Shown piece by piece: positions 47,601 to 58,574 of a DNA stretch of 64,000 nucleotides. The notes below the pieces were generated by a model. The model was not told the origin of the DNA. It searched no databases and was given only the letters and a program-made list of their open reading frames with translations. A program made the translations under genes and the position numbers. Numbering within the stretch: position 1 is the first letter of the stretch; the number at the start of each line of letters is the position of its first letter. This stretch comes from Triops longicaudatus (Eukaryota; Arthropoda; Branchiopoda; Notostraca; Triopsidae), in the NCBI GenBank assembly GCA_022885665.1, contig JAGQDJ010000072.1:62001-126000 (forward strand), given 5' to 3'.

Positions 47601-50600
47601 CTATGTCCCGTGTCATTCAAACCCGTGCAGAAATTCCGGTAAGTATCATTATACGCCTTTTCGTGTAACATTATCTAATGGAATGCATGCGATAGTTTAC
47701 ATGCGATGTAGTTCCGAAGGTCTCATTTACATTATGTTTTATAAACATTTAGCTTGTTAGCTATAGATAAGAATATAAAAAAGTCAAAGCATAGAAAAAT
47801 CGAGGAAAAGAAAATAGTATTTCCGTTTGCTCATGGAAAATCTTTGTTTTATAGCATCCTGCCGGAACTTGAATTCAACCTACTTTTGCGACTGCGCCAA
47901 AGGTTTTTATGGCCAAGACTGTTCCTTAATTAACCCTTGTATGGGGGACCTCCCTCCGTGTCGCAATAATGGCACGTGTGTCAGGTAAACTTAAACACAA
48001 TTTGCATGGTCAATTAAGTCCTGTAAACAAAATTTTCTAAATACGCTATGGTATCGTGTGCAGTAAGGCGAGCAACAGTTACAACTGTGAGTGCATGCCA
48101 GGCTACTTTGGCGAGCATTGCGAATTCTACAACCCTTGTGTAGAGAAACCGTGTCAAAACAATTCTACGTGTGTAAACACGGCCAGTGCTGAGTACAGGT
48201 GCGATTGTTTAAGAGGCTACCAAGGTAAAGTAAAGGAAAATAAATAGAAAGTAACGTCCAGATTGCACGTGCAGGACATTACACATTCTTTTCTCTTTTT
48301 TTGGTGGAATCTGTAATTCTAGGTGTGAACTGTGAAGAAAATATTAATGAATGCGCCTCAAATCCGTGCCAAAACGGCGGCAGATGCCATGACTTGCTAG
48401 ATGCCTTTGTTTGTGAATGTGGCCAAGGTTTTGCAGGGAAAACTTGCGAAATCGATCTGGACGAATGCGCTTCAGCTCCTTGTCATAATGGAGGCACTTG
48501 TCATGATGGACCGAACCTCTTTCGATGCCTGTGCCCAGTTGGCTACACAGGTACATACCTATTGTGATTTTATCCCGCGCATGATTTTTTCCTGAATTAG
48601 GTGAAAGATGCGAAATCGACCAAGATGAATGTGCGTCTTCACCATGCGCTAATGGAGGCATATGCGCTGATGGAGTCGGCAACTTTACTTGTGCATGTTC
48701 GCCTGGTTATGGTGGAGCACGTTGCGAGGTTGATTTAGGTAAGTATTCATGACATAGCGATTTCATCACGGGGTTTTTATTAACCTGCATGCTACTTAAC
48801 CAGACGATTGCGCCTCAGTGCCCTGTCTTAATGGTGCCACTTGTCTGGATGGCGTTCACTTATTTCACTGTCAGTGTGCACCAGGGTTTGAAGGAACTTT
48901 ATGTCACTTGCGAGGTAACAATGCCAATTTCTTCCCACTAACTGTTCCTTAACGATACTGTCCTATGTGGCAATTATTCGCATACTTACTCCTTGAATGT
49001 TACTGACATAAATACGTGTTTAGAGCGGTGCCCAGAAGAAAATATGGAAACAAGCAAAGGTAACTTCGCGTGGCCTTCCACGAGTCACGGAAGCGTGACG
49101 CAGTTGCCCTGTCCGTATGGCAGCGTCACAGTTTCATCAAAACAAAGACTAACAAGCGTTCAGGAGGATTTACTCAAAGAAGCAGTGCCCGTTCCTACGC
49201 TAAGCGCGATTCATAATCGAGGGAAACGCCAGTTCTCCAAACTTCAGGCGGGCGAGGGCAGTTATAAGCGGTACGGCGCTGTGCGGCCACCGATCAATTT
49301 CCAGCCACGCACCCCGGTACCTGCTAATATGGAAGCTGATTCTGTTTCTGCTTACGCGACCCGTACTTGCCTGTTGATTAACAGTGGATCAGTAATGTGG
49401 TCGCCTGTAGACGACGCAATGTGCAAAGATAAGGTAAAGAATTTGAGCTCAGTCTTTCATGTGTTCGTCATGGAAGCTTTTTATTATTTTGTACGGCAAT
49501 TATCTACAGCATTTAATAGTCTTTAATTAACAAACAAGGGTTCTGCCGTAGCCGCTGAACGCACAGGTTTGCTGGAGTCGTTGACGGAAAACGTGGCAAT
49601 GTTATCTGCGCAAGACCTGGGCCAAGTTGCTCGCCAACTCAGCGGTATGGTTGACGTAGCTGCTAAGGATCCCACAGTAATTTCCATTTATTATAAAGTT
49701 AACTGTAATGGTTGTATTTATTAGCCTATGAATTTAAACGTGATAAATTGTATTCCCAAAGGTCGCCCAAAGTATGGTTAACGTGATGAGCAACATTCTG
49801 GAAGCGGATGACAGGATGTTGGGTTCGAATGATGGCGAGAGCATGAGTCAAGTTATAATGGATTCGATCCATCGTCTCACTTCCGCTGTACAACTCAGCC
49901 CTGGCCAAATATTTTCGCTAGTCACGCCGAATATCGCTCTAGAAACGGCCGTCTTAACTTCAGACTAGTACATATTTATAAGAAATATATACGAATCTCG
50001 CTACGTTTACTTACGACTTTCCGTTATCTTAGCCGAAACAAATACGCATACAAACCTGTGTTTGGACCCCAGCGACGTCGGAGAGTGATTGAAACGGATT
50101 GGAATACTGGGGCGAATGTGGCCTTGGAAATTCCGGAGGAAGCTATGGAGAAGGCGGAGCGAATTTTGGGATCAGTGCGGCTCGAATTTGTTTCGTTTCG
50201 GAATAGTAAACTTTTCCGCGTAGCGAACCCTGAGTTACAGCAAGGCGAAACTAGCATGGTAATCTCAGCCAAATTGGGCAACGTATCCATTGCTGACTTA
50301 AAAGAACCTGTGAGGTACTTTCTGCCGCATAATAACCTCCCAGCCTTGTATTCGTGTATTTACTGGGACGAACAAGGTAAATATTAAGAGAAAAAATAAG
50401 TAAAAAAAATATAAAAAGATAAACAAATACAATAAGAAGTTCAAAAAATTCTTGTAAATATGATCTAACCATTTATTTACTTCTCGGGAACAGAAAGGAC
50501 CTGGGCAAGAGACGGGCTAGTAACTCAAACCGGTGAAAACGGAATTGCCTGCAATTCTACTCACATGACAGCATTTTCCGTTCTGTTTGACCCAACACCG

Positions 50601-53021
50601 TTCCAGAGCACGCCATCGATTCACTATTTTATTTTAAGTGTAGTAAGCTACATCGGTTCTGCATTAAGTATAGTCGGGTTGAGCATTACAGTGTTCCTCT
50701 ACAGTCTCTTCAAGTAATATTCCAAAACTTTTTATTATTTAGACACTATTATACCATCTTTGCTTCGGTTTTTGTCGTGAGACTTAAAAAATTGTATCAT
50801 AACAGGAACTTGCGACGAGATCGCACAGGAAAAATCCTTTTGAATCTCTGCATTGCCTTATTGCTGCTCAACGTTGCCTTTATCGCCAGCTCTATGGCCA
50901 GTGTAGGCAACCACGACCCAGTTGTCGAGTTTCTCAAAACAGCTCCCGCTGGAAGTCAAATATGGCCGATACCTCCTCGAGAGAGTCAGTTGTTTTCAGC
51001 ATTGTGTGTCGGAAGCGCGGTTTTCGTCCATTATTTGGTTCTTGCTGCCTTGGCTTGGATGTTAGTAGAAGCGGCTCACATGTATCACCTCCTCGTTACC
51101 GTCTTCACCAATGGAGAAACTGGGTTTATGATGAAAAGGCTGTTAGCTGCTTGGGGTATTTTTTTACAATTTGTTTATTCTCTTTTTGCCTGCTGTGTGG
51201 TCTGTGTATCTTATTTCACCTATGCGTTCAGTTTACTGAGATCTTTGATTCTTTTAGGAATTCCTTTTGTGGTAGTTATCGTTACGGCGTTGGTGAGCAC
51301 CGATTACTATCGTGAGCCAGATAGCGATTCCTGCAGATTGTCACCGGCCTATCCTATCGTGTACTACGGCGCTTTCTTAGGTCCCGCCTGTTTAATGTTA
51401 TTCATCAACTGTGTGGTATTTGTACGCGTTCTGCGGGTGATTTTAATGCAAGGCAAGCAAGGTAAAGCTGTGGGCAAGGTGGGAAGTTACTCCGACAGAG
51501 GTGTTACACTTGCACAGGTATCTATTTTGTATTAATGTCTATTTTTTTCATGTATTTGTATTCATTAGTGTATTTAGTTAGAATATTTTTTTTTAAGATT
51601 GTGTGCCCCAGTAAAACTTACAAAAACCATTTGCTTTTTCTGATTAGGTTCGTGGAGCTATTACTGTTATGGCGTTGTTGGGCGTCACGTGGATCTTCGG
51701 AGCGTTAGCAATTGGTCCTCTGAAATGGCCTATGCAATACTTATTTTGTACCGCCAATTCTTTGCAAGGCTTTGTTATTTTTATTGTTCGCGTGGTGCAG
51801 TTTCCGGAAGCCCGAAACGCATGGCTCACTTTCTGGAGAACTGGACGTACTACCGGAAAGCTCAAGTCTGGTCACGACCACCGCCATTCTTCCAGTCCTG
51901 CGACTACCAATTCCCAGACACAATCCTCTCTTCATTCCCAAGCCAAGCATACTTTGAGTACGCAATCAACCCACATTAAAACAGCCCTCCAACCGCGATT
52001 AACGCACCTAAGTACTACTGGCTCAACGGGTGGGGCTACTAGCGACAGCGAGTCCTCCACGTTGCCAACTGCCACGTCTTCCGTCCAGTACCGGAGCTGG
52101 CTTTCTAAAACCGACTCCAAAAAGCGTCTGGTCGAGCCTAAGTTGAACTTCCGTAAAATATTTGGTCACCTCAAGCTCGAACCTCCTGCTTTATACACCG
52201 CCATCCGTAAAGACAACGACTGGGAGGCAGGAAGGCAACCTACACTCCTGGATCGGCACATGTCCGGTGCCACAAAGATCCCTCCGTCACCTGGTGGCCA
52301 GTTAATGCACTTGGATCTGAATTGTGACCCAACTTACGCCATCTATGGTCAAGATGCTCACCCGTTTGACTTACCCATAGATATTCGCAACAATTTGAAC
52401 CTAATAACAACCAAAGAGACCAAAACACGATCAAAGAGCGCTGATTACTTGAATATCATGGACAGTAAGCTTAACATGCGGCGAACCAGCTCCTCTTCGA
52501 ATTGGGAAAACAGTTATCGCAGAAATTCCGTAGCGTGTTCCCACAGTTCCAGTAGACGGTCATCTTCTATAAAAGAAGGTACCGATACTTCGTGGATGTT
52601 CCTCAAACCGCAGCTTCCTCCTTTGGCTATAGCGTCGAGGCCTAAAGGGGATCGTTCAGACGAGTTTCTAAGCCATAAATACCGCCCAGGGCGTGGCTCT
52701 GTGCAAAATCTTGTGTCAAACCAAGAGCTCTCAGAGCCTCGGTTTGTTTTTTCCCGATCCGATCCAAATTTGCTGCAGAGCTGTGCAGATAAACAGCCTG
52801 AAGGCTTGTCACGCAAATTTTCCATGTTGGCTCACGATGCTAACAGGGAAGAAAAGCCCGAGTTTGTCATCATCGCGGGCCAAAAGATGGTGACGCGACA
52901 CCACAGTTCTGTGAATTCCAAGCTAGGGAGGCCTCCCAAATCCAACTTAGTCAGAAATTCTTCGGTGCAGCTCTTACCCAGTGCCAAGGGATATGGAGTT
53001 TGGGAAGATCTTCAACACTAA
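41696..53021 (+). CDS. Cadherin-FN3-EGF adhesion G protein-coupled receptor
   Basis: Cell-surface receptor of 1732 residues from 20 exons (41696-41747, 44517-44700, 44817-44957, 45757-46031, 46127-46311, 46636-46780, 47492-47638, then 12 more to 51517, and 51648-53021); phases close exactly. Order: signal peptide ([18 protein letters not shown]); two cadherin repeats to about 217 ([39 protein letters not shown]); one FN3 to 327; eight EGF repeats to about 632, the last four with D/N-E/D-C calcium-type starts; an expanded HRM to 769; GAIN and GPS (CIYWD, HMT cleavage triad near 1023); seven membrane spans with LLGVTWIFG in TM6; a Ser-rich tail of about 400 residues. The 7TM part looks nearest to ADGRG-type adhesion GPCRs. 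It is not Flamingo/CELSR: no laminin G, too few cadherin repeats. The first exon is tiny; it is supported by a Kozak-like caccATG, its phase and the signal peptide. Confidence 0.85.
41748..44516 (+). other. Intron 1 of the adhesion GPCR
   Basis: This 2.8 kb intron separates the signal-peptide exon from the first cadherin exon. No additional cadherin exon could be placed in it. The minus strand stays open over several stretches (160 codons at 43137-43619), discussed under findings. Confidence 0.55.
46781..47491 (+). other. Intron between FN3 and EGF exons of the receptor
   Basis: 711 bases without recognisable coding sequence. The frame stays open for about 32 codons past the chosen donor, but splicing from a later donor would break the first EGF repeat, so the donor at 46781 is preferred. 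Confidence 0.6.
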
Positions 53022-53385
53022 AACATAATGCTTCTCTTTCATCGTGGCAACGCCCCAAACTGTAAAAATATGTTAAACCCTGTTGTTAAATGCATGCCTA
53101 AAGTGACACTCCCAGTCAGTTTTTATCTTGTGATAACATTTTTTTATTTTCTTATACTTAGATGATGAAAACCATTTGGCTGCGATTGTACAACATCGTA
53201 TCGTGTCTCATACAAGCTAGTGCAAAACTTTTCTCACAGAGCGCGTTTACATATCACTGGGAAGGATAGACAATGTGCCCCGCCACCACAAAACCCCCAG
53301 ACCATTATGATACCCCCAAGTCCCCTTTGCTCGGTATAAAAACAATTGAGCTTTCGAAAATAATTGTACAATCACGTTAAAAATT

Positions 53386-53391
53386 AATAAA
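53386..53391 (+). terminator. Candidate poly(A) signal of the adhesion GPCR
   Basis: AATAAA 365 bases after the receptor stop and only 30 bases from the stop codon of the opposing PAN-ZP gene. If used, the receptor 3' end would reach into the 3' end of that gene. Confidence 0.45.
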
Positions 53392-53420
53392 AAAAATATT
53401 ACAGAGAAAATGAGAAAACC

Positions 53421-56400
53421 CTATCGCCTTTGGTAAGGGTTAAACGAGGAAGGAAAGTTTACTGAAGATTTCCCCGCTAGGGGCGGTAACGCACTTCCGG
53501 TGATGGCGTCCATCTTGGACTGTCGTTTACGGTGCCACATATAGGCCCATGCACCAATTAAAACAGCCTGGGCAGCGATTAATAAAGCTCCAGCGATTAG
53601 GACACCCAGTAAATTAAAGCATGTGGATTCTTTCGAAACGGCAACGTCCGACCGTCCTTCGCGATTACTGTTAATTGCGAGCTTTTCTTCTTCAGGGAAT
53701 TGAAACTTGTCCGAAATGCGGATTGACTGAACGACAAGTTGTTTATCTTTGCTCTTTGCTGACGAGGTATCTTTAACTTGACGTCTACGACGACCAAAAG
53801 AGTCAATACGGCGATTGTAGCCCAAGTAATCATGAACGTTGCATTGCACTGGTTTGCAAGAGGGAAGACAGGGCGTGACAAGAGCTTTGAACTGCACGAT
53901 GTCCGACGTGGGGAATTTGAACGCGTCAAAAGGAGCTTGAAGTACTTTGCCTGATCCGTTAACTTTGCTAATGGGGCCCATAATGTCTTGGTCCGTGGGG
54001 CATCCCATGGAATCGATTAATAAGATTTCGCTATTATCGACTCCATCCATAGCGACCAGCTCGCGAACAAAAATCTCGTAAGGGCTATTGGGTTCTGCGA
54101 CTTCGAAGCGCAGGCTGAGTGGATCACCCACTTGAGCTGCAGCAATGTCATCCCCGTTGCGGGCAGAAATTCGCATAGTAACGGTAGGTGCGGGTACTAC
54201 AGCGGATTGAGACGCGCTAGTCGGCAGACGGCTTGAGATTGATAAATCTAAAGCGCTGCTGAGGGTGTAGTTTTGCAGTTCGTAGGAACAACGCAGGGTC
54301 AACCCTAAATCTTGACTAGTGACGATTTGGTCGTGGTGCTGGATTACTACTTCAGTAATGTATTTGCCGGGCGATTCGAGTTTCACGTCGCAGCCAAGGT
54401 CTTGGTAACCCATTCGCAGTTCAAAGTCGAGGCCTTTCGTGACGTCAGTAACGCAAGAATTGGGACGCGTTTTGGAGTAGATCTTTCCGTTGAAAATGCG
54501 GTTGGTTTTCACCTTTACAAGCATGTCATTTGATCTGCAGTCGATGGTTACATTGTAGCAAGATGTGAGCTCGTAAGTAGAAGTTTCGGGAATATCCAAA
54601 TACGGATCCTATAAAAAAAATCTTATTGAAGTAGAAATTTATTCAACGGTATTTTTCTTAGAAATCTTCAGTTAGAAACATTCTGAATATTTCTTGGAAA
54701 GAATTTGTTAAAGCTTAACATAACTTTTTCGATGATCGATTTGTATCGTACGAAATCAATTATAGTAGAGGGGAAAGTTGAACTGTACACGTATAAGCGT
54801 GTTTTAAAGGATAATTCGTACCTGAACCTGAGTTAAGGTGCTAAAGGCGTGGTGGCTGAATCGACAAATCTTGTCTCCGGTATCGCCGTAATCATACGAG
54901 TGGCAACGGAAGTCAGCATTTAAACACAATTTTTGGCATTCCTCTTTGCTTTCCACATCCTGCGTTAGAGGTAGACCAAAATATAATAACAGTTAGGGGT
55001 TGGTTACCAAGGACAAGATATAACATAAGCAGTAATGTTCGAACAAGATGTGCGGGCGTGTCAACTGAAAGGTGTAAAATTCTTTTCAGCTTCCTTGGCC
55101 ATATTCAAGGTCTCCTAAGGGCTTTCGCCTTTCATGTGTGTCCGTATCCTTGTATACCTGAATGACTGCATCCACCGTCTTGAGGATTCTGCCCTCGTTT
55201 TTCGTGAAGTCACACATCTTGACTGGATCATCAACGCAGTTCGTTTCGAAATATTGCACTCCTGTGGCATTTTGGAAGGCTGATCTTGCCGTCACAGAAT
55301 ACCGATCAACATCACTCCATGAACACTCCCCGGTTGATTCCTTGAAACTAGCTGATCTATAATGAAAAAAAAAAAAACAAAAATACACCATGTAGAACAA
55401 TGCGTTAAAATCATAGAAATTGAAATCATAGAAATAAAGCACACAGCTTAAAAATAAGTACTCTAAGAAAAAAATGCACTGGTTTTCATAGCATTAACCC
55501 ATTTACATCCAGAGTTTACCGTAAGTTAAAAGACCGTGGCACTATTACGTTTAAAGGCGATGACAAGAAACGGTTTTTTCGTACTATAAAGCACATGTGA
55601 AGATTAGCGGATATGCTGTTCAGGGATAATTTTACGTCAACGCAGCACGAGATGACCTGAAGCAGTAGGTTCTTTCCCTGTGGTGGTGATTTTTACTACA
55701 GACACCGTTAGGCTGCGTAGTACGTGAAATCCAGTAATTAACGTGTACTTAAGGTGTCTTTACACGGAAGTGTTAAAATGATGGTAAAAACTGTGAGAAC
55801 TTTTTGGAAATCACTGCTTTCCGTTATAACCCATTAACACCATTGGGCAACATTCTTGAAAGCCAAATGCTTAGCACTAACTTACTACACTAACAGCCCT
55901 ATTTTACAATGTTTTAATAAAATTTGAAATTTTGTGAAAATAAAATTTATCGAAGAGAAAGATGGTAAGCAACCTTGGGTTGAGTCAAGATTACTACCCT
56001 TTTGTTCGCTTACGGTGCTTGTAACGTAAACCGGAACTAATTAGCATGCAGAGAAGGCTCCGCACATATATCCGCGCCTTTTTTAGGTAGAGTACAGTGC
56101 CCCAAAGGTTTAATTTACGCCCATGCTATATGCTATTGCTAATATCAATGACCCCAAACGGGTCAGAAGCGAAACATAACGGGACCAGGCCAGTTGAGTC
56201 GGATTCCTTTAGTCACATCTGGTAGGTCTTCAGAAACAGGTTTTTTATACATTGCGTGAACTCACTTCCGTGCATATCTTTTACTTTCATTTTTTTTTTC
56301 TTTTTTTTTCATAAGTTCCATTTCCCTTTCCGTCAGCAATCCAAAATATTTAAAAGTAGATTACCTGCAAGGGAAGTCTCGTTCTTGTACGCAGAGTTCC

Positions 56401-58574
56401 ATACACGCTTGCCGCGATGCTACGCGACGCCGAGATTTGACGAAAGTCTCCGCAAGTTGTGAGTCCTCTACCGTTTCAAACGCCCATGGCCGACCGTTAC
56501 ATAGGGGAGCTGCTCGTAAGCAGATCTTCTTCGCGTACAGGGTGTATACCGGAAATTGCGAACGGGACAAAGCCTCTGCAAACCGTATCAAAATGAATTA
56601 AACACTCGAAATAGTTTCAAGTCTACAGTCTATATATGGTGTACATAGTTTATTACATTTATGTGAGTAATGGCTTGCTAGGGCTATATTCGAACATAAG
56701 TAAAGTTTAGGCTTGGTCCTGCATAGTAATAAGCCACTCCTTGGAACTCCGTTCGTTGACTCACCTTGATCTTGGACTTGGAAATTTCACTAAAAGTAAG
56801 GGTCTTTCTTCGCTCTTTGTTAGCTTGTACGAGCCCATTTCTGTCTTTCTCTTTTTTGTTCATAATTAACTATTATGAAGCTGTTTTAAGTTTTACGATA
56901 TTTCATTGGACATGTGATACATAGTTCCATTTTAGTCATGAAAAGTGGTGCGAAACTCAAAACGCAATTAATTTAGTTGACGGAGCACAGAGAAGGCTAT
57001 ATTTTACGCTGGGTGATTACCGAAGCTAGCTTGTTAATTTTCCGAAGCGTTTGAACTACCTTGGTGTATCACCTTCACATTAGTGTCAAAATAATTAGAA
57101 CCACCGAATTGCGCTTATGTGTTGGGCGGATGTTCCGCTGCGGCCAACATCTCATGCACTATTAGTCTTAAGATGATTCTTGAAAAATGATTCGCTGCGC
57201 TTGCAAGAAGATACTTCTTGAGAACTTTTCTTTCTTTTATTTTCTAAGGGATGACGTTACCTTTCACTGCGTTTTATAAGCCGTAACTGCGGTTATGAAC
57301 CTCGGTTACTTAAGTCACAGAAAGCAAAATTCGGGTGCATGACCTGTAAGTATTTCTCTGTTCTACTAGACTTGAAGCGTAAAAAATAAGCCGAAGTTGA
57401 ATTGCAAACATACGGAAGGGCTCGAAAAGAAAAACCGTTGGGTTTGAATTTCAAGTCAGCTTCACCAATCCTTGCTCCGCAAGGTCACGACCAAGCAAAA
57501 ATTTCCCTTTCGCGAATGGTATGGGGCTTTATTGCACTTCACTTCTTAACGGATCGCCCAGTTCGTTACTACCTGAAGAGCTTTGCATTTTCGCGTAGGG
57601 CTTACGAAGATTTGAAGAAGGAAAATGACAAGTAGCCTGTCAAAGGGAAGAGCAGCTCACACAAGTTGTTTACAAGATAGAATCGTTTACTTCGTTATGG
57701 AAGTCTTTCGAAAACAGCTCAGCGTTTTTGTTTGTGAAAGATTGCTGTAAACTTCAAAGTCATTCGATACGCTCAATACGTTTACATTTAATTAGCATTT
57801 TGTCCCAATATTATTTTCATTCTTTTGAAGAACAGCTTGTTTTCTACTATTCTTTCTGTGACATAAGCGCATTTAAAATATTTGAATAAAAAAAGGAAAT
57901 AGAAAGCTGTAACATTGTAAAATGGTATCGATCAATGTAAAATGTGTTTTTTTTCTATTAATTGCATTTTGCATTTAAATTTTGCATTTAACTTAGATTA
58001 TTAATTCGAGCCTAAGTAAACTATGTAGACCTGCCAAACGTAACAGAAAAAATATATTGCACCATAAGTAATAGTTCTGCTCAAATGTAAAAGTCTACTA
58101 AGAGCGAAAATGTAGAAACAAAATAGAGTAGAAACTACATTAACGATAAAATTATACAAAAAATAAAAAACTATAGAAAAACTACTTAGTTTGTATTTTG
58201 TACTTTAACATAATGAATTGTACAATTTAAGCCCTCACATAAGGAATAATTAATTTTCAGGGCTCACCTTTTTTAGTTTCAGATGAAGAGCTAAAGAGTA
58301 CGCAGAGTCCGGTTTCAAAATTGATAGATTGGCAAGACGAATTATCGCGGCAGGCTTGGATGCATTCGGACAAAAGCAGTGAATCCGGGCGCGTGTCTAA
58401 AATATCATCAGGCCAGCTATATACAAAACCCGTCAACAATTCGAACGTAACATGGGAAGCATTGCACGTGCCGTTGCCCACGACATGAAGCTGCTCTTTT
58501 TGCGCGAAAGCAAAATTTGCACAGATACTGAAGCACACCAATGTAATAAAATAAGTTCTTTTGGGCCAAGTCAT
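53421..58574 (-). CDS. PAN-domain ZP transmembrane protein (trynity/neyo/nyobe/morpheyus group)
   Basis: Apical membrane or cuticle-matrix protein of epithelia. Five exons on the minus strand (58268-58574, 56365-56575, 55158-55356, 54822-54959, 53421-54608) encode 680 residues. Order: signal peptide (MTWPKRTYFITLVCFSICAN); three PAN/apple-like Cys modules to about 285 (LLLSECIQACRDNSSCQSIN; RVASRQACMELCVQ; SKEECQKLCLNADFRCHSY); a ZP domain from about 300 (SCYNVTIDCRSNDMLVKVKT, LGLTLRCSYELQNYTL) with a late Cys cluster (TPCLPSCKPVQC); a furin-type site RRRRQ; a membrane span (LLGVLIAGALLIAAQAVLIG); a short basic tail. PAN plus ZP is typical of this arthropod group; which member is not resolved. 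A longer start at 58622 would add 16 residues before the signal peptide. Introns 1 and 2 are large (1.7 and 0.8 kb). Confidence 0.88.
55357..56364 (-). other. Intron 2 of the PAN-ZP gene
   Basis: About 1 kb of unique sequence with no supported exon on either strand. Confidence 0.6.
56576..58267 (-). other. Intron 1 of the PAN-ZP gene
   Basis: 1.7 kb, AT-rich in its distal half. It contains a 77-codon plus-strand open frame (57402-57635) that I do not recognise and do not call a gene. Confidence 0.55.

Noticed and set aside
41696..53021. Calling the receptor Flamingo/starry night
   Set aside because: Only two cadherin repeats, an FN3 domain, no laminin G, and a 7TM core that does not look CELSR-like.
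57402..57635. 77-codon plus-strand frame in the PAN-ZP intron
   Set aside because: No recognisable domain, no promoter or poly(A) context, length within chance.
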